DNA of 5,138 nucleotides, from NCBI GenBank assembly GCA_020851885.1, contig JADZBW010000375.1:1-5138 (forward strand). The letters are read 5' to 3'. The notes beneath the pieces were generated by a model. That model was not told where the DNA came from and searched no databases. It saw only the letters and a program-made list of their open reading frames with translations. The position numbers and the translations under genes are program-made. How positions within the stretch are numbered: position 1 is the first letter of the stretch; every line of letters begins with the position of its first letter. The stretch comes from Fimbriimonadaceae bacterium. GTDB taxonomy: Bacteria; Armatimonadota; Fimbriimonadia; Fimbriimonadales; Fimbriimonadaceae. Positions 1 to 5,138 of this stretch are shown here, one piece after another.

Positions 1-194
1 AGAAAAATGTGAATCTCGTGATGACCCTCACCAGTCCGGCATGTCCAGTGGCAGGGATACTTCCGGGAGAGGCTCAAGCCGCCGCGATGATGGTGCCCGG
101 GGTCGGCAGAGTGACCGTCGAACTCACTTGGGATCCTCCGTTTACGGTGGAGATGATGAGTGAGGAAGCCAGGCTGATGCTGGGGCTAATGTGA
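1..194 (+). CDS. sufT: SufT-like MIP18/DUF59 Fe-S assembly protein, C-terminal part
   Basis: This is the 3' part of a gene entering from the left. The first complete codon is at 3, and about 63 residues of a family usually near 100 residues are visible. The frame has the DUF59/MIP18 (PaaD/SufT-like) C-terminal signature: a beta strand leading into TLTSPACP, whose Cys (codon 42-44) is the conserved cysteine of the family, then a helix, then VELTWDPPF and the ending MMSEEARLMLGLM. The family acts in maturation or delivery of Fe-S clusters, and members often sit in SUF operons. Here it is followed after 19 bases by an Rrf2-type regulator and then an A-type Fe-S carrier, which supports that role. 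A GTG at 9 could be read as a start, but family similarity continues upstream of it, so the true start is probably outside the window. The family call is firm; the symbol sufT is inferred from context. Confidence 0.85.
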   Translation, partial: KNVNLVMTLTSPACPVAGILPGEAQAAAMMVPGVGRVTVELTWDPPFTVEMMSEEARLMLGLM

Positions 195-213
195 TGGAGT
201 TGGCAGCAGATCT

Positions 214-690
214 ATGAAATTCTCAGCGCAAGAAGAGTACGGACTCCGATGCCTTCTCCAAATCGCTCGATCTGGACCCGTCGGCAGCATGACCATTCCC
301 GAGATCTCCCGCGTCGAGGGTCTAAGCCAAACTCACGTCGCCAAGCTCTTGATGATCTTGCGCAAGGATGGAATCATCACCAGCACTCGTGGACAGGCGG
401 GAGGATATGCCCTTGCCCGGCCGGCAAATGAAATCGCCATCGGCGCCGTCCTTGCCGCGTTAGGCGGAAGACTTTACGACGATGAGTTCTGCACCAAGCA
501 TGCCGGTCAACTCTCCATTTGCAAGCATGGAGTCGATTGCAGCGTTCGCTCGCTATGGCAGGTCATTCAGGAGGCCGTGGACCATGTACTGAACGGGCTA
601 TCGCTCGCCGATATGATGGACAAGGGAGAAGCGCTCTCCAATGTGACGTTCATGAACGCACCTCCAACGAGGGAGGCCGCGAGAACCTGA
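214..690 (+). CDS. Rrf2/IscR-family transcriptional regulator, likely Fe-S sensing
   Basis: The 158-residue protein has the usual length and layout of Rrf2 regulators. The N-terminus is MKFSAQEEYGLRCLLQIA. A winged helix-turn-helix spans about residues 26-70 (TIPEISRVEGLSQTHVAKLL, then the wing STRGQAGGYALARP). A helical part follows with three cysteines, C93, C103 and C109. Those cysteines occupy the region where IscR and SufR bind a [2Fe-2S] or [4Fe-4S] cluster, so a cluster-dependent repressor or sensor is likely. The spacing is C-x9-C-x5-C rather than the IscR C-x5-C-x5-C. The gene lies between a SufT-like gene and an A-type carrier gene, so it probably autoregulates this Fe-S operon. The ATG at 214 gives the canonical Rrf2 N-terminus; its Shine-Dalgarno is weak (GGAG at 196-199, 14 bases away). 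The stop overlaps the next start by one base. Whether it is SufR, IscR or another Rrf2 type cannot be settled here. Confidence 0.93.
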   Translation: MKFSAQEEYGLRCLLQIARSGPVGSMTIPEISRVEGLSQTHVAKLLMILRKDGIITSTRGQAGGYALARPANEIAIGAVLAALGGRLYDDEFCTKHAGQLSICKHGVDCSVRSLWQVIQEAVDHVLNGLSLADMMDKGEALSNVTFMNAPPTREAART

Positions 691-1049
691 TGGTGGAAGA
701 GACGAACAGCGAATACCCTATCCAAGTCACCGAGAAAGCGATTGCTCAATTGCAGCGTCTTGTTTTGAAGGACCCGAGGGAGGGTGTGTTCCTACGCGTT
801 GGGGTCAAAGGCGGTGGATGTTCCGGATTGGAGTACGTGATGAAGCTCGACACGACGCGCAAGCCCATCGATCTTTCCAAGGACTTCAGTGGTCTTGAAG
901 TCGTATGCGATGCAAAATCGGCGGTCTACTTGAAAGGGGCAATTCTCGACTACACAGGCAATCTGATCGGCGGCGGATTCAAGTTCGAGAATCCCAATGC
1001 GGGGCGCTCGTGCGGATGTGGCACGAGCTTCATGCCACAAGCAAGCTAG
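690..1049 (+). CDS. A-type iron-sulfur carrier protein (HesB/IscA/SufA/ErpA family)
   Basis: The 119-residue protein matches A-type carriers, which receive nascent [2Fe-2S] or [4Fe-4S] clusters and pass them to apoproteins in the cytoplasm. The three ligand cysteines are present: C44 in VGVKGGGCSGLEY, and C108 and C110 in RSCGCGTSF, giving the typical C-x63-C-G-C spacing. Other family marks are the VTEKAIAQL helix near residue 13 and GGGFKFENPNA near 94-104. C73 is extra. The frame stays open upstream to 519, but that stretch overlaps the regulator gene and shows no family similarity. The ATG at 690 yields the normal family N-terminus. Its A is the last base of the regulator stop (TGATG), and GGGAGG lies at 671-676, so translational coupling is likely. 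The stop TAG lies in the CTAG shared with csaA on the other strand. I cannot tell whether this is the IscA, SufA or ErpA ortholog. Confidence 0.95.
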   Translation: MVEETNSEYPIQVTEKAIAQLQRLVLKDPREGVFLRVGVKGGGCSGLEYVMKLDTTRKPIDLSKDFSGLEVVCDAKSAVYLKGAILDYTGNLIGGGFKFENPNAGRSCGCGTSFMPQAS

Positions 1050-1378
1050 TAGAGCCTCGAGCCGTTTGGAACGGGTTCGCTCGGTTGAATAAGGACGACT
1101 TCGCCCGGCGCCCGGTCAAATCCGCACACCAATACTTGAGATTCGAAACCGGCAATCCGCTTTGGCGGAAAATTCACCACGGCAACGACTTGGCGTCCCG
1201 GCAGTTCATCGATTTCATAGACCTTCGTGATTTGGGCCGATGATTGCCTCTCTCCGATTTCATCGCCAAAGTCGATGAACAGCTTGTAGGATGGCTTGCG
1301 AGCTTCGGGGAAAGCCTCTGCCCGCAAAATGGTCCCAACTCGCAGGTCGATCTTTTCAAAATCGGCGAATTCGATCAT
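1046..1378 (-). CDS. csaA: CsaA-type tRNA-binding-domain chaperone
   Basis: The 110-residue protein aligns end to end, by recognition, with the CsaA/EMAP-II-like OB-fold family. Landmarks are DLRVGTI (11-17), EARKPSYKL (25-33), the SSAQIT turn (46-51), VVNFPPKRIAGF (67-78) and the C-terminal PVPNGSRL (102-109). CsaA is a cytoplasmic homodimer described in Bacillus subtilis as a chaperone linked to protein export; the fold is shared with tRNA-binding domains. The ATG at 1378 follows the crcB stop by 9 bases. An AGGA partly inside that stop (TAGGA) sits 7 bases before the start, a good Shine-Dalgarno, so the two genes form one operon. The gene ends tail-to-tail with the Fe-S carrier gene, sharing CTAG as stop codon on both strands. 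The physiological client in this organism is unknown. Confidence 0.95.
   Translation of the reverse strand: MIEFADFEKIDLRVGTILRAEAFPEARKPSYKLFIDFGDEIGERQSSAQITKVYEIDELPGRQVVAVVNFPPKRIAGFESQVLVCGFDRAPGEVVLIQPSEPVPNGSRLY
1058..1083. repeat. Inverted repeat next to the convergent gene ends
   Basis: CGAG (1058-1061) and CCGTT (1062-1066) pair with AACGG (1070-1074) and CTCG (1080-1083). The loop is TGG, and there is a 5-base bulge at 1075-1079. It lies 9 bases after the Fe-S carrier stop and inside the last codons of csaA. No T-run follows on either strand, so this is not a standard intrinsic terminator. It might slow or stabilise the 3' end of the rightward transcript. The pairing is directly visible; any function is conjecture. 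Confidence 0.3.
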
Positions 1379-1387
1379 GCGTCATTC

Positions 1388-1768
1388 CTAGGCGGGTATG
1401 AACGATTTGGTGAGAAAGAAGCCCGCGGCAGAAGCGGCAATCGTTAGGGTTACGGAGCCGATCACATAGATCGCGAAGGTCATCCAATGCCCGCGCTCCA
1501 TGAGGCGAAGGGCCTCCCAGGAAAATGTGCTGAACGTCGTGAACCCGCCGCAAAGACCGACGGCGAAGAACAGGCGGTAGGCGAAATTCGGTGTGTACTT
1601 CAACTCCCAGGCGAAGAAGGCGCCGATGAGCAGGGCGCCGAATACGTTGATGAGGAAGGTTGCCATCGGAAAGGCCATCGCGCCTCGTTGGCCGATCCAC
1701 TCCCCGAACCAAAAACGCAGGTTCGCTCCGATGGCCGCACCTCCGGCAATCCACAAGGACTTCACCAA
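1388..1768 (-). CDS. crcB: Fluoride ion channel CrcB/FluC
   Basis: This is a small four-helix membrane protein of 126 residues if started at TTG 1768. Visible family marks are the N-terminal GGAAIGANLR (9-18), the second helix with FLINVFG containing the pore-lining Asn (N41), and the third-helix signature GLCGGFTTFSTFSWE (71-85) holding the Phe pair (F79, F82) that lines the fluoride pore. Helices are at about 3-22, 30-56, 61-87 and 96-121. Fluc channels are dual-topology dimers that export fluoride across the inner membrane. The start is uncertain. TTG 1768 has GAAGAGG (1780-1786) 11 bases upstream; GTG 1765 is equally family-like but further from it. ATG 1819 would add 17 basic residues with no clear Shine-Dalgarno. 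The open frame runs up to 1960, but that part does not look like the family. csaA follows 9 bases downstream. Confidence 0.95.
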   Translation of the reverse strand: MVKSLWIAGGAAIGANLRFWFGEWIGQRGAMAFPMATFLINVFGALLIGAFFAWELKYTPNFAYRLFFAVGLCGGFTTFSTFSWEALRLMERGHWMTFAIYVIGSVTLTIAASAAGFFLTKSFIPA

Positions 1769-1850
1769 ACTGCCCACTGCCTCTTCATACCTGAACGCGG
1801 CACGTCGCCGAGGAACCATCAAGGTCTTGGAAAAGTTGGACCTATTCCTA

Positions 1851-1879
1851 TTGGCAGTACGTGGATCAATCGCTAGACT
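1851..1879 (+). promoter_or_regulatory. Sigma-70-like promoter for the ABC module
   Basis: TTGGCA at 1851-1856 matches the -35 consensus at five of six positions. After a 17-base spacer, TAGACT at 1874-1879 matches the -10 consensus at four of six. Transcription would begin near 1886 and leave about 60 bases of leader before the ATG at 1949. This is the only promoter pattern of that quality in the divergent gap. No equally good counterpart was found for crcB on the other strand. The match is by eye, and the consensus in this organism is unknown. Confidence 0.45.
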
Positions 1880-1948
1880 GGTTAAGGCGACGAGAGTGGA
1901 ATGGTTGAACGCATGGCTGGGCCTCACTCGTCTCCGCTTCGAGGGAGA

Positions 1949-3850
1949 ATGACTCGCCACCTTTGTATTTTGATCGCAAGCCTTGTTGCGGCATGCGCCT
2001 TGGCAGGCCCTCGCGACTTTGCGATCAACGTGACGCCGGTCTTCGACGGTCCAATAATCTGGGCTTCGGCGCCACTCATTGTCGATATTGAAAACAAGGG
2101 TCCTGACGCCAGCGGGAATCTCCTATTTGGCGACGTCGAGCAAATCACGAAGTATCCGATCGACCTTCCTCGGGGATCTCGCAAACGGCTGATGGTCTAT
2201 CCGCACGACTCGGGCTATGGGCTAAATGCCGAAATCGTGCTCGATCTGAACGTTGGTCGAATGACCATCCCCTATCAGTCCAAGAGTAGCATCGGATATG
2301 GCTATGGCAATTTGACGAATTACGTGGCAATGGTCTCGGATACCCCCGGCGAACTCTCTTTCTTGAGATTGACTGGACGGAGCGGAGGGGGGAATGCCAA
2401 CGCCTATTACGACTGCTATGCAAAGCCAGAGGATTTTCCAGAGCGACCCCTCGGACTGACCGGATGCACCGGGATCATCCTGGGACCTGGTTCGGATCGG
2501 CTTACCGACAGCGCCGTCGAGGCCCTCAAGTCCTATGCACTTACGGGAGGGACCATCATCTTCATTGGCGGCACCTCGGCGACAACCCTGAGTGATCCGC
2601 GATGGACGCCGATTCTGCCCCTGCAGAATGTGATCTCCAAGGCGAGAGTTGGCAGCGACGTCCTGGAAGCAATCGCGGGCGTAAACATGAAAGAAGGCTT
2701 CACGGCGGCGGCCGGCGCCGCCGTGCGTGGCGCGCGTGTCCGTGCCGATCGAGGAACGCCGATCGTCGTCGAGCGCCCACTAGGAATGGGACGGATCGTG
2801 GTCCTTGCAATCAACCCTTTTGAAGAGCCCTTCACAAGATGGCCCGGGCGAACGCGCCTTATCACCAGCTTGGTTAGGTCGGCCGATCATCAGCGAGCAG
2901 CCTCGTTTGTGGACGGATTTCAGTCCACGGGCAACAACTACGATGACTATTCGTATCGAACATCGAGGCCCAGCCTATACGGAGCGTCAGGGTCTTCGGT
3001 CAAGGCTGATCCGTTCAGCGTGACGCTTCCACCGGCAAGCAAGGTTTTCTGGACATTGGCGGCATTCTTTATCGTCGTCGTTCCAATTAACTTCTTGGTG
3101 CTGAAGAAGCTCAAGCGCGGAGAATTGGCCTGGATTACCTCACCGCTGATCAGCCTTGCTTTTGCGGGTGTCTTCCTCAATCAGGCAAGCGACTTGTATG
3201 GCGCCAGCCTCTCCACGGCGACGAACGGCGTTTGGATTCAACAAGAAGGTTTGCGGGACTCGATGTTCGTTGGCACGACCCAGATGTTCTTTCCAAGTGG
3301 TGGGAACTACGACCTCAAGCTGCAGAACGTCGATCAGCTCGGAACCGGCAACCAGATGTACTACTATGGCCAGAACCGCCAAAGCACGCAATACGACCCT
3401 GTGGACACGGGCTCTATCCAGGTCCCCTCGTTAAGGGCGGCGAACCTTGCTTTTGAGGAAATCAGCTATCGACAGGTCGTCGCGTCCAAGTCGATGGTGA
3501 AGGTAGAGCGAGTGGGAAGAACAGGAATGGGCACGACTTTCAGCATCACGAATATCTCGCCGGGAATCTTCCATGATTTGAGTTTTGCATTCAAGGGAAT
3601 CCGCGCCCCGGGTCGCTCACTCACTCCCGGAGAATCCATGGATGTGGTGGTACCTGATGGCCCGGCCAGGATCGACAACCGTGACACGGATGCCTTGACG
3701 GCGGTCACCCGTACCTTTCCAGTCATGGTCGTCGTTGCAACCGTCGACACTCTTCGTCCCGGCCCCCAGTTGGGCGCGCAGGTGGCGGGCCGCTCAAGCG
3801 TCAGGCTAGCCTATTTTTCCAAGATCGGCCTCATGGGGGACAGTCCATGA
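1949..3850 (+). CDS. Exported membrane-anchored protein with GATase-like domain, ABC-transporter partner, function unknown
   Basis: The 633-residue protein belongs to an uncharacterised family I recognise only by architecture. Residues 1-19 form a signal peptide (cleavage ALA|GP likely; VAAC at 13-16 also fits a relaxed lipobox). A beta-rich N-terminal part follows to about 160. Next is a class I glutamine-amidotransferase-like Rossmann part: GIILGPGSDRLT, ALKSYALTGGTIIFIGG (about 174-208) and PLGMGRIVVLAINPFEEPF (277-295). No catalytic Cys is evident; C156 and C173 might form a disulfide. After a Tyr/Ser/Gly/Asn-rich linker (about 325-358) come two helices (366-386 and 395-411) joined by the basic loop KKLKRGELAW, then a beta-rich C-terminal part. 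The positive loop puts both large parts outside the cytoplasm. ATG 1949 is preferred over ATG 1901 because it begins the signal peptide and follows GAGGGAG (1941-1947). It overlaps the permease by ATGA, so it is probably a subunit or partner of that transporter. Confidence 0.85.
   Translation: MTRHLCILIASLVAACALAGPRDFAINVTPVFDGPIIWASAPLIVDIENKGPDASGNLLFGDVEQITKYPIDLPRGSRKRLMVYPHDSGYGLNAEIVLDLNVGRMTIPYQSKSSIGYGYGNLTNYVAMVSDTPGELSFLRLTGRSGGGNANAYYDCYAKPEDFPERPLGLTGCTGIILGPGSDRLTDSAVEALKSYALTGGTIIFIGGTSATTLSDPRWTPILPLQNVISKARVGSDVLEAIAGVNMKEGFTAAAGAAVRGARVRADRGTPIVVERPLGMGRIVVLAINPFEEPFTRWPGRTRLITSLVRSADHQRAASFVDGFQSTGNNYDDYSYRTSRPSLYGASGSSVKADPFSVTLPPASKVFWTLAAFFIVVVPINFLVLKKLKRGELAWITSPLISLAFAGVFLNQASDLYGASLSTATNGVWIQQEGLRDSMFVGTTQMFFPSGGNYDLKLQNVDQLGTGNQMYYYGQNRQSTQYDPVDTGSIQVPSLRAANLAFEEISYRQVVASKSMVKVERVGRTGMGTTFSITNISPGIFHDLSFAFKGIRAPGRSLTPGESMDVVVPDGPARIDNRDTDALTAVTRTFPVMVVVATVDTLRPGPQLGAQVAGRSSVRLAYFSKIGLMGDSP
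2701..2725. repeat. Perfect GC-rich inverted repeat inside the exported-protein gene
   Basis: CACGGCGGCG (2701-2710) and CGCCGCCGTG (2716-2725) form a perfect 10-base-pair stem around the loop GCCGG. It lies in codons for the Ala/Gly-rich stretch TAAAGAAV (residues 252-259). No T-run follows, so it is not an intrinsic terminator. It may just reflect GCG/GCC alanine codons. Confidence 0.5.
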
Positions 3851-4698
3851 GCTACTTCCGAAACCTCGTCACAGAGAATCCGATGACGGTGGAGATCACC
3901 CGATTCCGCCGGAAGTATTTCAGCCCTCGCGGAGGTTCATTCGCTTCCGTGGTTTTGACGCTGATCGGCGTTGTCTACCTTGGATTGCTGGCGCTTGTCT
4001 GGAACTTCCGCGAGGAGGCCCACCCGGTCTTCTTGGTGATACTCCAGACAGGGGTCTTCACGCTCTTGGCCCCCGCGATGCTTCATGGCTCGATTGCCGG
4101 TGAGCGGGAACGGCGCAGTTGGGATTTCCTGCTGGTGGCGCCGGTAACCCATGGCCAAATTGTGGCCGGCAAGTTCCTTGGATCGGTCGTAGCCGTCCTT
4201 ATTGGCGCCGCCTTCTTCGTCTTGCCAATCGGGATCGGCGTCCTCTATTACGCTCCAAGCTACACCGATGTCGGGGTCAACTTCGGCAACCTCATCGAAG
4301 CCGAACTGCTTTCGGTGACTTGGGGGATCTTCGTTTGCGCGATGACGATCTTCTTTTCAGGACGATGCCGGCGTGGATTCATTGCGCTCGGCGCGACCTT
4401 GGGCGTGCTGATCGCATCGCTCATCGTGTGGCCGGTCCTGACCACGGCTTCTGGTGGAATGACGACGGAGCTCCACCTTCTGAACTTCTTCCACCCGTTT
4501 TGGGCCCTTGCCCAGATTGCGGTCGCGGGGTCGCCCGACACCAGTTTTCCAGACACGGGGGCGTTTTCGTGGATGTTTGGCATCCCGCAGATTCTGGTCT
4601 ATTTGGGACTCTCGCTGGTCTTGCTTGCCTGGACCGAACGAACCCTTCGATTTGCCGATAACGACGTGAAATTCCTTCCCAAGAACAAAGATGCTTGA
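3847..4698 (+). CDS. ABC-2-type transporter permease
   Basis: The 283-residue integral membrane protein has about six hydrophobic segments (roughly 32-52, 60-80, 107-133, 151-170, 177-200 and 243-262) and a short cytoplasmic N-terminus with the basic stretch RFRRKYF. Between helices 2 and 3 the segment SIAGERERRSWDFLLVAPVT, followed by IVAGKFLGS, matches the conserved cytoplasmic coupling region of ABC-2 permeases (an E-rich turn, then LL..P...IV.GK). It would form the membrane channel, likely as a dimer or with another permease downstream, powered by the ATPase encoded next. GGGGGA at 3835-3840 gives a well-spaced Shine-Dalgarno (6 bases), and the start overlaps the previous stop as ATGA. 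The 3' end overlaps the ATPase gene by 8 bases. The substrate cannot be deduced from the sequence. Confidence 0.92.
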   Translation: MSYFRNLVTENPMTVEITRFRRKYFSPRGGSFASVVLTLIGVVYLGLLALVWNFREEAHPVFLVILQTGVFTLLAPAMLHGSIAGERERRSWDFLLVAPVTHGQIVAGKFLGSVVAVLIGAAFFVLPIGIGVLYYAPSYTDVGVNFGNLIEAELLSVTWGIFVCAMTIFFSGRCRRGFIALGATLGVLIASLIVWPVLTTASGGMTTELHLLNFFHPFWALAQIAVAGSPDTSFPDTGAFSWMFGIPQILVYLGLSLVLLAWTERTLRFADNDVKFLPKNKDA

Positions 4699-5138
4699 AG
4701 TCAAGAACCTCCGCAAAGAATATGGGCCTCTGACCGCGGTTCGTGGCATCAGTTTCACGCTCCAACCGGGTGACATCTTTGGGTTCATTGGCTCGAATGG
4801 GGCTGGGAAGACCACGACGATTCGGATGATTTCGACCTTGCTGGAGCCCACTTCCGGTACGGCGGTGCTGAATGGCGCAGATATCATCCGCAATCCGATG
4901 GACGTTCGCAGGATGATTGGCTATATGCCCGATTTCTTCGGGCTCTACGACGACGTCAAGGTCTGGGAATACTTGGACTTCTTCGCGGCGATCTATCAAG
5001 TGCCGGGACGGCAGCGGATGTCCGTGATCGACAACGTCCTGGAACTCACGGACCTCTCCGTCAAGAAGAACGCATTCGTTCAATCGCTTTCGAGGGGAAT
5101 GCAGCAGAGGCTATGCCTGGCCCGATGCCTTGTTCACG
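4691..5138 (+). CDS. ABC transporter ATP-binding protein, N-terminal part
   Basis: The reading frame from ATG 4691 stays open to the window end (149 complete codons), so the 3' half is missing. It is a clear ABC nucleotide-binding domain. It starts MLEVKNLRKEYG, with an A-loop Tyr at 11. The Walker A is GSNGAGKTT (34-42, catalytic K40). The Q-loop region GYMPDFFGLYDD (78-89) has Asp81 where most ABC ATPases have Gln. The signature motif is LSRGMQQR (133-140). Walker B and the H-switch would lie beyond 5138. The type fits the CcmA/NatA-like ATPases that drive ABC-2 permeases. It overlaps the permease gene by 8 bases with only a weak AAGAA-like site before the ATG, so its translation is probably coupled. 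It should energise the upstream permease; specificity is unknown. Confidence 0.96.
   Translation, partial: MLEVKNLRKEYGPLTAVRGISFTLQPGDIFGFIGSNGAGKTTTIRMISTLLEPTSGTAVLNGADIIRNPMDVRRMIGYMPDFFGLYDDVKVWEYLDFFAAIYQVPGRQRMSVIDNVLELTDLSVKKNAFVQSLSRGMQQRLCLARCLVH

Noticed and set aside
519..689. N-terminal extension of the Fe-S carrier frame back to 519
   Set aside because: It lies wholly inside the Rrf2 gene in another frame and has no A-type carrier similarity; the family N-terminus begins at ATG 690.
1050..1100. Intrinsic terminator for the Fe-S operon or csaA
   Set aside because: The hairpin at 1058-1083 has a bulge and no T-run on either strand.
1356..1754. Minus-strand open frame overlapping csaA and crcB
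   Set aside because: It is an Arg/His-rich shadow of crcB in another frame, with no recognisable family.
1841..1852. Tandem CCTATTCCTATT as an operator
   Set aside because: It is two copies of a 6-base unit only, with no symmetry or known site; probably chance.
1901..1948. Start of the exported protein at ATG 1901
   Set aside because: It would place 16 polar residues before the signal peptide. ATG 1949 has a better Shine-Dalgarno and begins the signal peptide cleanly, though 1901 is not excluded.
1487..1952. Plus-strand open frames (1487-1876 and 1593-1952) across crcB
   Set aside because: They are antisense to a confidently identified fluoride channel gene and carry no motif.
1769..1960. 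A canonical fluoride riboswitch ahead of crcB
   Set aside because: The 5' hairpin with GG-GATG and its CGCC partner is absent; only 3'-half-like elements are seen, so it is reported as a weak finding and not as a riboswitch.
4357..5083. Long open frames on the minus strand (4357-4893 and 4421-5083)
   Set aside because: Both are antisense to the permease and ABC ATPase genes, are rich in Arg/Pro/Ser, and show no domain; the plus-strand genes explain the region.

Overview
The window looks like chromosomal DNA from a free-living bacterium with tightly packed genes and moderately high GC (roughly mid-to-high 50s by eye). Genes overlap by 1-8 bases or sit 9-20 bases apart. I see no phage, insertion sequence, tRNA, rRNA or CRISPR signal. 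The taxon cannot be fixed from the sequence. The gene families and composition would suit an environmental phylum such as Armatimonadota or a relative, but this is only an impression.

Region 1 (1-1049, + strand) is an iron-sulfur cluster block. It holds the C-terminal part of a SufT-like MIP18/DUF59 protein, an Rrf2/IscR-type regulator with three cysteines, and an A-type Fe-S carrier (IscA/SufA/ErpA family) with the C-x63-CGC motif. The regulator stop and carrier start share one base (TGATG), so the two are probably translationally coupled. The set reads as the tail of a SUF-type operon sensed by its own Fe-S regulator. The operon promoter would lie upstream of the window.

Region 2 (1046-1768, - strand) is a two-gene unit: crcB/fluC (fluoride channel), then csaA (EMAP-II/tRNA-binding-like chaperone) 9 bases downstream. 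The csaA end meets the carrier gene end head-on, and the palindrome CTAG at 1046-1049 supplies the stop codon for both.

Region 3 (1769-1948) is a divergent intergenic stretch. It has a good sigma-70-like promoter reading right (TTGGCA, 17-base spacer, TAGACT).

Region 4 (1949-5138, + strand) is an ABC-transporter module: a large exported, membrane-anchored protein with a glutamine-amidotransferase-like fold (family not characterised), an ABC-2-type permease, and an ABC ATPase cut off by the window end. The genes overlap by 4 and 8 bases, so they are surely co-transcribed and probably act as one membrane complex. The substrate is unknown. This is the least described part of the window.
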